From assembly GCA_013365365.1 (NCBI GenBank), contig JABVXU010000111.1, positions 62,001-126,000 on the forward strand: a stretch of 64,000 nucleotides of DNA, written 5' to 3'. This document shows, in pieces, positions 36,520 to 50,800 of the stretch; positions within the stretch are counted from its first letter, which is position 1; the number at the start of each line of letters is the position of its first letter. This DNA comes from Cruorifilaria tuberocauda. Taxonomy: Eukaryota > Nematoda > Chromadorea > Rhabditida > Onchocercidae. A program made the translations under genes and the position numbers. The notes under the pieces are model-generated. The model saw only the letters and a list, made by a program, of their open reading frames with translations. It did not search any database and was not told the origin of the DNA.

Positions 36520-39500
36520 ACCTATTACACCGATCATCCAGAAAATTGATACGGCCCAATTTAGGGCACTTTTTACACCCGAACTTGTGAAACTTAATGA
36601 TCTTTTCAAGAAAAATAATTTTCAGTTGCGGTAAGTATTATTTCATGTTTAAATTATGATGTTTCTGTATTAAAACATCTTTTCATCTTTTTTACATATT
36701 CTCACTCTCCTTTATATTATCATCTTTAAGAGAGATAGTCAAAGTATATTATTCTACAAGTTGTTCGGATATTACATTTATTTTTGTTTTATCTGCATTT
36801 AGTATTGAGTGTTAATTGCAGCAATGATAGTAAGAGTATATTTAATAACAGTTATTTATACTAATTTAAACGTATTTGGCAGGGATTAATTTCATCGTGT
36901 AATTTGTCAAAGAAAGGAATATAATATATAACTTCGTTCATTCATATTATTTTCCCTTTTTGTATTTTGAAATTTCATGCTGCATCATTTATTCTTCTTT
37001 TTTTCTAATTTTCTCTCTTTTCTTAGCATGGCTGGTGGTGCAGTCCGTGATCTATTAATGGGCATAAAACCGTCCGATGTTGATTTTGCTACAAATGCAA
37101 CACCAGATGAAATGAAGGTCAGTTTTTTTTATGTAATTAGTGATGCCAATTAAAATGACTATATTTTTTCGGTGTTTTTGTTATTAGCAATTCCATAAAA
37201 TGATATTTCAAAAAAAGTAAGGCAACTTCATGGTATTTGGTATGATTAAAGAGCGAAAAAATTCGTTAGTTTATGAAGTCAGTAATAATGGATTTGGAAT
37301 TTATAAATTAGTGATTGAAAATATGTGAAATATAAAAAAAGGTTATGTCACATAAGATTTCAAGACGTTCTTTTATCTGGTGTTACATCAAATTTTGTAA
37401 TTTTATTCAAATAATCTGACTTTAAATAGAATTATTGCTTTAGGAATTATTTGTTCGAGAAGGTATCCGAATGTTAAATAAAAATGGTGAAGAACATGGA
37501 ACAGTCACTTGTCGTATCGATGACAAGGAAAATTTTGAAATTACAACCTTAAGGTTTGTAAATTCTTGATATTGAATGATTAATTAATGTTTAGCATTGC
37601 TCATCCTAATAATAGCCGTCATGTGAACATATCCATTAATGTCTTATTTTAATGAAAACAAACTATTTTATTGATCTTTCTCGTTGTTCAAGAGATTTTT
37701 GATTTAGATTCAGTTGGTTATAATATTACTTTTATCAGTTGGCAAATTAGGCTTTATTACCATATATAAATTGCTTACCACACTTATTTCAGGGTTGATA
37801 TTGTTTGTGATGGACGTCGAGCAAAGATTAAATTCACAACCAGTTGGCAGCTCGATGCGAATAGACGTGACCTAACGGTTAATTCGCTTTTCTTAGGTAA
37901 GTTAATTATTTTCTCTCTGAAATCTTTTATTGCTATGCGAATTTAGTTCAAAGAAAAAGTTCAAATTGCTTCTGTTGTTTCTTCCAAGTTTTCCATTAAT
38001 TTAAAATCCATGATTTTTCGAAATTTCATTCGGAGAATATTATTTTTTTTAGATTTGGATGGCACTGTTATTGATTATTTCGGTGGAGTAAAAGATTTGG
38101 AAAAACGGCGAATTGTTTTCGTAGGCGATGCAAATCAAAGGATTCAGGTTTTCAGCAATCTTTAAATTGATCTTTTTTATCTTCTGCTAAATCAAAATTT
38201 TAATCTCGTCCTTCTAAATCTTTAGTCCGATTATTCGATTATGCTATTGCATTATCATAGCCTTTTTCTAGGAAGATTATTTAAGAATATTGCGATATTT
38301 CCGTTTTTTTGGTCGACTAACGCTAGACAGTGAAGCACATGAAAAATCAACATTGGATGCTATCATTTCAAATGGAGATAACTTGAAAGTTAGTTCAAAT
38401 TGAAGTATCGTTAAATCGTAAGCCAATGACCACTTTTACAGTATTTAAAACTTTTAGAACCATATTTTGACTCTGTTAATAATGGTCACCAATCGTAGGC
38501 AGCTATTTTAACCCCTCCTTCCCCCATTGTAAACAATTATACTTACCTTCTCTATCTATTTGAATCGAAGATTTGAATAGGATAATCCAGTGATTCATAT
38601 TCAAGATTTTTCAAGGTTATTTATCCTTACTAACATTTTTAAGAATATAAGTGGTGAACGAATTTGGATGGAATTGAAGAAAATTTGTGTTGGCCGTCTG
38701 GGTGGTGCAGTAATGACAACGATGCTAAAACAGTGTAATCTAGCTTCCCCGTTAGGGCTTCCGGTAAATGCCGACACAGCATACTTCTGCGATTTACACA
38801 AGCGTTATTATCCAAAAGTAGAAGCTATGACTTTATTATCGTCATTGTTCACTGAAACGGAACAAATTGAAGAATTTCACAAAAGGTTTTCCTAAAATAA
38901 TTTCGGAAATTTTTATTTTCGTAGAAATCAAATACCAAAAATTATTGTAGGCCAAAACGATTAATTCGAAATTTGTTGCTGAAATTAAGTTCAAGCTCAA
39001 AAGTTGCCAAAATTGAATTGCTATTTTTGCATTCATATCTGATAATATCGCCAGCATGTTCTAAAAAATTATCGTTTCATAAAAATAACGATATTGAAAT
39101 GCTAATGTAATTTTTTATTGGAATAAACCGGAAATAAAATATTAGAGTGATATGTAAGATTTGTGTAAGTTTTCAATAGTTTATGTCAACACTGATATAT
39201 AATACATTGGATAAGTGCATTCTGACTTAATCAAGCTGATAAATTTTGCGAAAACTACAAAAAAAATTACAAATCATAAAATTTAAACTACAAAAATTAC
39301 GAAGTTTTGTAATTTTCATTCATAAATGGTCACACATTTATCACTTCGAAGGTAGAACATATTAGTCGCTCAAGTGAGTAAGTTTGCAGCAGATGCAAAT
39401 TTCTTGCAGGTGCAAATTGTCGCACGCCGAAAAAACGTTAGCCGAATTTATTTTGGAACATCGTGATGAGGCTAAAAGGAATGTTAATTCAACTTTATTT

Positions 39501-40209
39501 TTCAAAAATATCTTATTGAGCGAAGAACGTTTGCATAAGTTTACAAGTGATTTTTTCTCTCATTCCATGATTTATGAGCTTTAAGATAAATTAAATAAAA
39601 TTTATCGAATAAGGATATGATTTTCATCTTGATTGCAGGAAAGAAAGTCCAAACATCCCGAGAAAAAGTGATCGAATTAGCAAAATATGTGATGGTTGAT
39701 GATGAGCTGATCAACGAGTTAAATGTTTGGACAACGCCAATATTCCCTGTCGGCGGAATGGATTTAATGCGAAATAATATCTCACCTGGATCACATATTA
39801 AACAGATCCTTGACCATCTTTTTAAAATATGGATCGAGGTATGTTTGTTCTTTTCTGTATTTACTATATTTGTTAGAAATTAGTCGGTTTTATTCATCAC
39901 ATATTTTGACATTAATATTTCTGCATTGACACATGCAATTTTTGGTGTCATGATTCATGTTGAAAATTCTATATTTGGGAATGAACGTAGGTGTCTCAAA
40001 TTCTTTTCTGTTACATACAATTAACAGCATATTTGATATTTGCAATTTATAAATTCATCTGAGTAGAAACTTCGGAATTAAATATGAATTCGTTATAGAG
40101 CGAGTGGACAATGAGCAAGGAAGAGTTGTTAAAGCATATCAATGATATTGAATGGGGTGAAAAACCTCGTCCGGGAAATAAACGAAAGCATAGCCCTGGC
40201 ACCAGATGA
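36428..40209 (+). CDS. TRNT1: CCA-adding tRNA nucleotidyltransferase, probable dual mitochondrial/cytosolic form
   Basis: Ten exons: 36428-36630, 37027-37117, 37444-37553, 37793-37896, 38053-38147, 38272-38388, 38644-38885, 39410-39546, 39639-39838 and 40099-40209, in phase, 469 aa. It adds CCA to tRNA 3' ends in nucleus/cytosol and mitochondria. Class II signatures are all present: GGAVRD (71-76), the catalytic acidic pair DVD (85-87), RVDIV (135-139), the [10 protein letters not shown] block (156-165) for ATP/CTP selection, and [15 protein letters not shown] (202-216). The C-terminal body and tail is helical, ending in a basic KRKHSPGTR. The first 27 residues are basic and hydrophobic with no acids, like a mitochondrial presequence; Met28 (MISEPITP) would start a cytosolic form, as in yeast and human enzymes. 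AATAAA at 40256-40261 follows the stop. The gene is convergent with spastin. Confidence 0.96.
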
Positions 40210-41229
40210 CATTAAAATTGAAATGAAGGACATGTAAGCTTTGTTTTCTCATTTTAATAAATCATTTTTTCATCCTTTGCAAATCTATTTCAAGTACGAA
40301 TTCCTCCATTCAGAAATTTTTAAAACAAAACAAAACGTTTATTACAAGAGATAAAAGTAAAACTGCAATATTAAAGAAAATAGTATTTATTCTAGGATAT
40401 AATGTCGTTGAAAAATGAAATGCTGCCTTAAAAAACAGTTGGTCCAAATTATTATCAAAGCGGAGCCTTTGTGGAACGTTCTCTAATTGCAGCCGAGTAA
40501 AGAAGAAATTAAGGATATATCACCTAGTATGAAATTGTCACTAAGAAGTGATGGATGTGTGTTTTTGATATTGTTCATCAGTTAATTGTTATGTGTAACG
40601 GAGTTTCGTTAGGTTTGTGGAATTATTTCTTATGGAAATGCTTCTAAGTTGTCACTAGTGATTTCAACGAAAAATTGTATGTGAAGAAAGAAACGTAGTA
40701 AATAATAAAATAATATCAATATGATTTCACAAGTAATTTATCAAATATCTATATGAACAAATCACAGTATCTTTCGAATCCAAGTGCACTAAAAATTTTC
40801 CTAACAAAATATCATTTGATGAGACCCACTTTTTTGGCATTGGAGATTATGCAAGCAAACAGATGTAACTAGTGAAGTGCTTTCATAATTTCCATTCTTC
40901 CCCTTTTAAATGCAGCAGCACTTACATCTCTTACTAAGTATGACATTCAGCTCAGTTGACTGATGAGCATCCAAGTGGTTGCGCAAGCTTAAATCCAAAA
41001 AATAGGATTATAACGAAAATTGTTTCCAGTTCGTTAGCTGTCTCATTTAATTAAAAGTATCTGAATAAGCAGAAATTGACAAGTTAATAAACAGGATATA
41101 AATCAGTCTCATAGCATATGCTTGCTACAAAAACCCGAAGGCTCAACAAAATATGGTATAAAATTCAGAAATATCTGCAAAACAGGAAAGGTCAATAAAC
41201 TGCGTGTCTATTCTTATATAAATAACACT
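40210..41229. other. Convergent intergenic region, CCA enzyme and spastin 3' ends
   Basis: About 1 kb shared by two 3' ends. Apart from the poly(A) signal at 40256 I see no coding block, repeat or RNA gene. Confidence 0.4.
40256..40261 (+). terminator. Polyadenylation signal of the CCA enzyme
   Basis: AATAAA 47 nt after the TGA stop, in a T-rich flank. Confidence 0.55.
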
Positions 41230-44200
41230 TCAATCGCATTGTCCAGCCGTCGCCGCATACTTTCGTAACTTCTGCAACATTCGCTCATTTGTCGAGGGTT
41301 TGATAGCTTTCATTGCGATTTCAAAATCATGCAGTGTTATAGGGCGAATTTCCGCACTGGCCAAATTCTTTATATCTTTACGAGGCAGATCACGAATTGG
41401 TACCATTGCTGCTTCACGACAAAGTGCAACGAGATCCGAATTGGAGTATCCATGCGTCCGTTCCGATAAAATTCTGAAAATTCAACATAGGATATACTAA
41501 CAACTGTAAAGATAAAATTCGGTATTTGTTCTATTCATAATGTTTCAAAATAGTTGGAAGTAATATGACTTCCAGTCTATATTGTTTTTCAATATCCGCA
41601 GCAATTTTATAATTCTGGCACAAATAATGCAATTCCAAATAAACGCACTGCTCATAAAAAATGTAAAACAAAAAAAAAGCATCAGCAAAAACAAACACTT
41701 CATATTACTTCACCATCTAAAGGAATCATGATATAAATGGCCAAATTTATTATCGATCATGGCAAAGATGGTGAAAAGAATAAGAATAAATACATCAAGA
41801 GTTATCTCCAAGAATGACACAATAAGAACCTGATTAGTTGATATAAATGGGAAGTATTTAGATAAGGAGTAATTTAAGATTAATAAAATTAATAAATTAT
41901 TTTAATTAAAATATAGCCTCGGAGACTTACTGTCTTTGAGCAGGATCCAAATCAAAAGAAGTTTTCGTTTTCTCGAGCAATAATATGATCAGTTTAAGCC
42001 GTGCTACTGCATTTGGCACATCGATAAGAATTCGTTTCGGAAATCGGCGTAGAATGGCTGAATCAAGTTCCTCCGGACGATTCGTTGCACCAATCACCAG
42101 TAAACGATCGTCTTTTGACGATAACATACCATCCATTTGAATTAGAAATTCCGTCTTCATACGTCTTGAAACCTAAAATTTAGCAGTTATTCCGATGATT
42201 TCAAAATTGAAAATGATAAAGTGGAATTCCAGGATAGTGCATCCTGCATCGCGTATAAAAATAATCAAGTTAATGTATCCAAAACTTATAGCAATACTAA
42301 TGAAACTGATGAACAAACCTCAGTTTCTTTTTCATTGCGCTCACACAGAATAGAATCAATTTCATCAATAAATATGATTGTTGGCTGCCCATTACGAGCA
42401 ATTTGAAATAAAGCACGAACAATTTTTTCAGCATCACCAACCCATTTCGAAGTTAGTGAAGCTGCCGAAATATTCAAGAACATCGTTGAACCACATTCTG
42501 AAGCTACAGCACGAGCCTAAAATCTGAAGGTCATCAAACCAAAAAATTTCAGAAATTCCAACACATAGTTACATCGTAACATATTGATCTGAAATATGTA
42601 CACACTAACCAGCGTTTCCATATTTTAGAGATAAAGAAATTAAAAATCGCGTTAGAAAAAACATACCAATAATGTTTTACCGTTTCCCGGTGGACCAAAT
42701 AACAAAATTCCCTGCGCAGGTTGACGAAGACCAGAAAATAAGGATGGATTAACAGTTGGAAAGATAACCGTTTCTTCTAAAGCTTGTTTAGCTGTTTCAG
42801 CACCTACAATGTCGCTCATCTTCACGTCATCTTGAATCAAAATTTCATTCAGCAACGGTCCACCAAATTTGTCATCGACACCCTTTAGAAGATTGTTCCG
42901 AGTACGAGCATTCTGGAAACCAAAGTGAAGTTTTAATGAGGAAAACTTTTCAACTTGAGCACTTCAAATCACTGAATAAGATGAGATTGCAATAAATGAC
43001 AACAATAGAATGAAAAAAAGAAGAAATTTCTATGAAAGTTAATTTTCAATACATAGCGGAATCATCATTTTATTGAAAATTCTAAATCTTTGATGCAAGT
43101 ATTCCCGGTATATTATAAACTCACTTCTCTTTTTCTCATCTATACATGAAACAAATAATTAGTGCAATAAACTACATTTACTACTTTTCCCTTATTATAA
43201 AATCGATCTTTCAGATCTTGATTAAATTAAAGGAATTCTTTGCAATTTGGATAAAATTTAAGATTGAACTGTACACCTTGCCAATTGAGCTGTACTACTC
43301 GTCTTTCCTTTCCAACCTTCTCCCCTTTATTTCTTTTCAACAATCCTTTTCAAACGAATTATGAAAAACTCACAAAATAATCGATGTTCTTCTTTTCGGA
43401 ACTGATGGTCCTACCGGATGGTTGGATCATTTGAGTCTTGCTAACTGAAGGTGGAACAAACTGAATCGGCCTATGTTGTAAATTTCGATTTTGTGTAGAC
43501 GAGAACATTTTTTCTGAAGGGGAGATACAAATTTTCAATTATTAATAAAATTATATGCACCAACATCGAAGTATGCCACAAATTAACTAAATTTTAAAAC
43601 TCCACAACAGTAGATTAGATTTGAAATGACAATAAATGTCTAAGCAATAGAAGGATAAAAAAATTATTCAATACCATCGATAAGGCTTAGGAGCGGAAGC
43701 GAATATGTAAACATTTTATGTCGAAATTAAAAAAGTATGGAGTAGCCTAAATGAGTTTTAATTCATATATATACATGTGAACAACTAATCATAAACGATG
43801 ACAACATTAACCTACCCAGATCACTGAGTCTTCCCTTTGTTGCTTCTAGATTTCGTTTCATTGCTTCACGATGTGACTCAACCTCACCTCGTTTTTCGCG
43901 ATGTACTCTGCTTGGCGATATTTTCAAAGCCTTCTCAAAATATTCGATACCCATACGGTATTTCTCCATCGCTAGCCGTTTCCTTTGTTCATCTGAAAGA
44001 ATTTAAATTTAGATTTATTTCATTCAGAAAAATTAATGAATACGACTGCATCATCGCATTCGTGGTATTATATTAAATAATCTTTACACATAAAATTCGT
44101 AAAACCCACAATTCTCGACATAGAATAGTTTTGTAATTATGTAAATTAGGAAAAAATAAATTTCAAACCACGTCTCTTAGCTACTTCAGGTAAAAATATT

Positions 44201-46265
44201 ATGTTCATCAGCCATTTTGATATCTGCCTTATTCGTAATTGACTAGGCTAATGCAATCTCTTGTTAGACAGCATAGTTTTAGTGATAGAAAATTTAAAAG
44301 GAAGAAAACTTTTCAAATAAATGAAAACTAAATGATGTAACAATATAGAAAATTTCTTACCATTATTACTGGACATTTCATCTATCGAAACTCCTTCCGT
44401 TACAAGTTGTTTTGACTTAAGATACGCTTTATTAAACGTTTCATAGTTTTGATGCTCCAATTTCTGAGATTGAAGCATTTTTCCTAAAACAACTACGGAA
44501 AATTAATTTAAAACTAACGTATGCTAACTAAATATGGGTATTTCAAAAAAAAAAAAGACAACAAAAATTGCACAAAAAATTATTCGAAATATTTGCTTTT
44601 TCAAATGAATTATTTATATTTTATTTGAAAAATTTTCAATTTCAAGTTTAGCAACAGAATATTTTGGATAACTGAAAGAGAATTAAAAAAGGTATTTTAA
44701 CTGCATTCGCGACAATAGCTTTTCAGGGACGAATAAATACTTTTTGTAAAAAAATTAACCTATTATGGACGATGAAATTCCCCGAAAAATTCAATATTAC
44801 AAAATTTACACATCTCATTTCTTTATTTTACAGCTTTTAGTGACTAACCACCATACTTTCTCTTAAACTATACTCACTCTAGATAAAGACATATCCGTAT
44901 AACAGACACAATCTGATGGATGATTAACTTCCTAAAAAACCCTATTTTGCACTTTCTCTCCTTTGCTTTTCTGTTTTATTAACCTTTCACGCCATCTATT
45001 CGAATATCTTTTAATTGGTCACACTTCTGAAAAAAGGACGTCCGACACCGAATCAAAGTTCTTTGCTAAATCATAATTTCCTGACATTTTTAGAAAAGGC
45101 AAAATAGGACTGGACAGTTCAACCAGAATTGAAAATAATACCTTTAACTTAGATAGCTATTTGTTAAGACAAATAAGCCACAACCGTTTCTGCGGTACCA
45201 AACACAAAAATGATTTTCTTACTATATTTTAATAAATTTAAAGTCTTCTAAAATTTTTTACAAAAAATTTGAACTTCGTCAATTAAATTAATTTTCTGCT
45301 TAATACAGTTTAATATTTAATGAAAATGAAGTGATTCATATAGATAGTAAGGAAGAGGGAAATCTCTTAGTACAATGTTATGTCATGTAAATTCATTACT
45401 CAGTTCTCTCACACATCATTTTAAAACCACAAATGCTTTTTAGAGTTACAATAATTTTACATAACGATCATAATCTGCGGTATTTACGTTAAAATTAATT
45501 TGTACTGTATCTCTTATGTTGTAGGTTAAAGCATTTACAATCTTTCCTTTTTTGAATGTTATCTATTTTGATCCCTTGTGAAAAGATCAGCGAAGCAACT
45601 GCATTCTATTTCGGGATTCAGTTAACATCATGCTTTTTCATTTGTACACTATAACTTTTTGAGATAAAATGACAATAACATGCAACCGGAATTGCCATAT
45701 CCGTACATATAACGCATGAAAATCCTACAAAATATATGAGTTGATTTCAGCAAAATAATTTGAGCTAATAGCTTCTTCTGAGAGTAAATAATTATAAAGA
45801 TCTCAGAGGGATTGAAATTCATTCCATTTTTGCATATGAAAAGATGCAACTTTTCACAGATATTATTGCAAAAATCTGATCCCGACAGTGTTCCTTGATA
45901 AGGAAGTGGAAAAGCCTTTATTATAGGAAATTTTCCTATTTCCAGATATATTTAATACACCTGAACTTACTTAATGCTGACAAGAGCACAATAAAATCGG
46001 AAATGTAGATCGTACTGCCAGAACCGTATTAAAAACCAGAAACATACTTTGTATAGCTAAAGAATACATCAAAGAATGCATATTTTATATTGCAAAAAAT
46101 AAGCACAATCAGAAACATAACATTTATTAAGAACAAAGCATATCTGAATGAAACTTATTTAATACTACTATGACTATAACATGAACGTAAGGACTTACTT
46201 TTCATATTTGCGTCAACAACACTAAATACTTTACGCTTTCCAAGATTCATAGTTTTATCGTCCAT
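41230..46265 (-). CDS. spas-1: Spastin, microtubule-severing AAA ATPase
   Basis: Eight exons: 46265-46199, 44483-44361, 43992-43816, 43513-43374, 42912-42667, 42516-42319, 42172-41931 and 41473-41230, in phase, 478 aa. Spastin forms ATP-driven hexamers that cut microtubules. An MIT domain occupies about residues 28-110 ([19 protein letters not shown] and [16 protein letters not shown]). A short basic linker with the [18 protein letters not shown] segment follows, about where the microtubule-binding region sits. The AAA module runs from about 180: Walker A GPPGNGKT (242-249), Walker B IIFIDEID (298-305), sensor [10 protein letters not shown] (345-354), arginine fingers R359-R360, then the helical lid. 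The N-terminal membrane hairpin of vertebrate spastin is absent, as in nematode SPAS-1, so a soluble protein is expected. The first intron (1.7 kb) is the longest. Fidgetin-like proteins are the nearest alternative, but the MIT domain argues for spastin. Confidence 0.95.
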
Positions 46266-47840
46266 ATTCTCAACCAATCCAAAAAAGGTGAATTTTAGTT
46301 GAATGTCAAGTAAGCAGTTTTAATAAATAATAATTAACAATAATAATAAATAATTAATACAACGTTACATTCCCTTCCAATTCTCTAAATTTCCGTTTAA
46401 ATTCTACACTCCCGTTGAGCATCCGTTGCACAAAACTCTTCTGCAACGGATTATCAGTAAACACAAAATTTTCAGTTTTCGGATTTAACCATCGGTTTCC
46501 AGCTCACTAGCAAACTCTCATCTTTATAAGATTAGTCTCTAAGTCTGTATTAGTGATTCCGAAAGATAATTATAAAACATTGCACAAAGTTAGAATACAT
46601 AATTTACTGTTCTTAAGATATTGACTGATTCCCGAATTTACTAATTCTTTTCCGAAATATCAGATATTATATCGTAACATATGGCGTGCAAAAGTGCAAT
46701 GAATACATTTTCTTTGAATTAAGTAGAAAAATTAGCCAAATCTTTATATCACAATGATAATGACAATGAAAATAAAAAAAAAGGATAAATAATAATAAGG
46801 CACGGATGCAATAATCTGATAGCACCACAATTATAATAAAATTCATGAAATTAATTTTTCTTTCTTCATAACTTCAGTTTAAATCTCAGTTCGATAACTG
46901 CAATATATCTTCTTTTCAAGAGAGGAAGCATGCTGGAGAAAATCGGATATATATCAACGATTTACCTAAGTAATCAATAGATTTAACTTTAGTTTCGTAA
47001 TTAAAGTAATTAAAGGCATTAAATTTAAACTTGCCAGCTTTTGAAGGCTACTTTTAGAATCAAAAGCACTATATGGCAACAAAAAAAATAATTGCTATCC
47101 TCAAAATTGAAAATCATTGAAGAAAAAATATATTCCATTCGTCAAAAATATCGCCAAAGAAAAATTTAAAAAAAGATGATAAAGAAGAGAATAAAGAATG
47201 AAAAGTTTGCTTTTTGTGTGCTTGAAATTTTAAATTATTGTTTTAAATGTAACAAAAGATTACTATTACAAATAAAACAAAATAGCAATCATTAAACGAC
47301 TATCTAGTAGAATATGCACATTATAGAACGAGATATGATATTAACACTATTAAACTGTTACATTCCTTATTTTCATCACAATTTACTCGCACGAAAACAC
47401 TGTGATAGCAACGTATCTCTTCATAAAATATCTTAAATTTTGACATTATCTCAATTCTATCATTTATTATTCTTAATAAACTTAACTCATCAACTTAATC
47501 TCTATCTTGAATGCGTTACTTGTCCACTTATATTATATACAGCACAAATAATAAGGCACGTAAAATTAACAATAATTTGAGCCGCAAAATTTAACTCTTT
47601 TTTATCTAATTAATAACACGACAAAAGTGAAATTATAATTTGAACTTATCAAAGGAAAATCATATTCATAAGAATACAAATATGATTTCTCATGAATTAT
47701 CACCATTTATAAGGATAAAAAACCAAACAAGAAAAATATATAAAACGATAATACATTAATTAATGCTTCTTCATACTGAGATGATGCAAAGTTATTATAA
47801 GTTATTCAAAACATATACAAATGGCAACTTTATACTTCCC
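46266..47840. other. Intergenic region between the MIF4G gene and spastin
   Basis: About 1.6 kb between two genes on the same strand; too long for a typical nematode operon gap of about 100 nt. No coding block was seen. It holds the spastin promoter region and the 3' flank of the MIF4G gene. Confidence 0.4.
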
Positions 47841-50800
47841 TTATGAACTGGTATGTTGGAAATAATATTCATTTGCTTCAGCTGGAAGTTTCCATCCACT
47901 TGCTCCCAATTCCATTAATAAAAGAATCATTTTACGTGCCCAAGGTTCTTGTACCTATAATGTGATTACATGAAAAATAAAATTACCGGGCAGTAAAAAT
48001 ATTCATGAAAAATTACCGTTTATATAAATATCTTTCCATTTAAATCATAAATTGTACAAATATTTCAAGTGCATTAAAAATATTCCTAGGTAATCATTAA
48101 TCCGATTATTATAGCTATTAATTTCAATTTTTTCTAGTGGCTTCTGGAAATAGTATTAATGAATTAACTAATTACAAATATCATTAGCTAGAATTAAAAA
48201 ATATACCTCGATAAAAGCATCTCGGATGAGATCTTTCAAAACAGCTAATTGCTCAGGACACTGTCGTTCGAGATCATAGCCAGCGCTGAGCAAACAACCA
48301 ATTAAACATTCCAACTGTAAAAAACAATTATAATCAAAAATCAGTAAATTCAAATTAACCATTTTTAAATTCTCTTTAGTTTAAATTGTAATATTCCTTC
48401 TCTCTACGTATTCATTCAAGGTACCTTACAAATTCTCTTTTCTCTTCTTGTGAACTTCGCTCGAATGAAGAATTGATTGAAAAATCCGAATGTTCTGACA
48501 AATAATTATTTACAAGATTCATCGCATATTTGCCTAATAATGTTTTAAAAACAGTCAAGTTTCCTTCACGTGAAATCAAATGTAATTAGCACAAGTTTAA
48601 AAAAATAAATTTTGTTTTCAAGATTATTCAACTTTGATTCAAATTTTACTTCTAAATTTGGTTTATTTTTGTTTTTCTTGTTTAAATCCCATCAATTTTT
48701 TTATTTATTTAAAAAAAAACAAGCAAATTGGATTAGAAGAGGAAGAAATTCTTCCATTATCTAGTTCAAACATAAAATTTTCAATCCTCAAAATTTTCCC
48801 AGTAATTGAATTTTCCATTCATTTCGTTTCACTTTTTCCTCATTTTTAAATATCGTATTATGTCAAGCAATATATTCGAATTACTTTTCCGTAAATGAAC
48901 TAAAATTTTGAAATTCATAAAGTTTTAAAAGTCAAATTCTGCTATCATAATATGTATTATATGAAAATGAAAAATATTTATATAAACCTCTTCAATTTTT
49001 AGTGTATCGAGAATAGGGGCTTTGAGCAAATAACGAAAAATGCGAAAAACAAGATTGACAAGTTCTCCTGCAAAAGAATATTAACACACTAAAGTTAAAT
49101 TAAAATTAAATAGTAACGAAAAGTAACTCAAACTTTTATTGAAACTAATTTTCAAACTATTTTTAATTTTGAATTTCATAAAATTTAAAATGAAATTCAA
49201 AGCAAATGCAAAAAACTACATGGTCCAATACATATGAAAATAAATAATTTATGGAAAGAAAAAATTTTTCATTTAATTAAATGATATTATTTACTGTTTT
49301 TTGTTTTTCTCCTTTCTCATTTTCCGTCTTAAATTTTTTACAACTTTACAATCTTTTGAATAAAGGAATAAAGGAAAATAAACTATTACACCAGCAAACC
49401 GATAATCTAACTAGCAATTATTGAAACAATCTAGAAAAATAAAGTTCTTTATATGATACTTCGATTCATTGATTTCAAAAATTTCAGGAAATTTTATAAA
49501 AAAAAAAATAAATAAAAAATCAATGAATCAAACATGAAAAAAAAATCTTTTCAATTTTTATTTTTCTATTGCGTTAAAATGAATAACGTTAGCATATAGC
49601 AATATTAGCAAATCATTTCATTGCTTTACGCAGATTTAGATTTCTAATAAATTTAACTAAATGGAAAACCTTCATAAATGTAGCCAACACCAGCATACAA
49701 ATCGGAAACAAAATTGAGGAAAGTAATCCAAACCCGAAAATGATCGATACGTAAACGATCCCTGCATTCAAAGTAGTGCATTAATGCAACTGCAATACCC
49801 TGCAATTTTTTTAAAACAATTTCAATAATTTTTAAATATTTTAACGAATTAAAAAAATAATAACCAGCATGTTGTTGAAAAATAATATATAGACTATTAT
49901 GTAAATATATGACAGAAAAATAGATGAGTAATAATATAAGAGATTAAAATAAATTTCATCTAATTAAATTAAAATATGAACTTTGTTAGCAAAAACAATA
50001 CATAAAAATCTAGAGGAGATAAGTGATCTTAAACATTTCGACATTTAAAATGATTTCGTAATGAATGATATCATATTCATTGCTTCAAAATTTGGAATAA
50101 CATAAACTCGAATGTTTTCAAATTTAAAATAACCATAATATTTTGGAATTTCAAAGTTCATTAAAATAAAATTTATAAGATATTACTGGATGTGATTTTT
50201 GGAATCAGTAAATTCGGACAAAGTTAATTGATTAAGAAGAAATCAAGGAAAAAAGAGACCGAAATGATCTCTGATATCTGAGACAAGTTTTTAACCTGAT
50301 GAAAAACGGTTGCGCTATCAAAATTGAGCAGCTGTGCAGCGATACGTGCTACAGCTTTGCCAGCTTGCCGATTCTCTTCGATAGAGAAATGTACGAGCAT
50401 CTGTCCTACCGCACCTCCTACTTCATCATCTTCAAAATTACCTTAAAGAATATACAATGGTCTATAATTAAGCAATAATAATTCCTTCAAACACTAATTA
50501 ATTAAAAGATGTAAATTAATTAATTCAGGTACAAAATCCATATCAAAAATACAATGGCATGGATGGTTTATTAAATGCATGTCAAGATGATTTCTTGCAT
50601 GCCTTATAAACGTGGCACATGCCATACACGTGTTGTCGAGAACTTATCGAAACTATTTTTAGCTACAGTATTTATCACATAACCAAACCATCCCTTCATA
50701 GTAAATTTCTTCATGATTCATTATTGCTATAAATGCAAGAAAGCTTAATGTCATCTGTATTATAAAGATTGTTTTATTTTAAATTCATTGAACAATTAAT

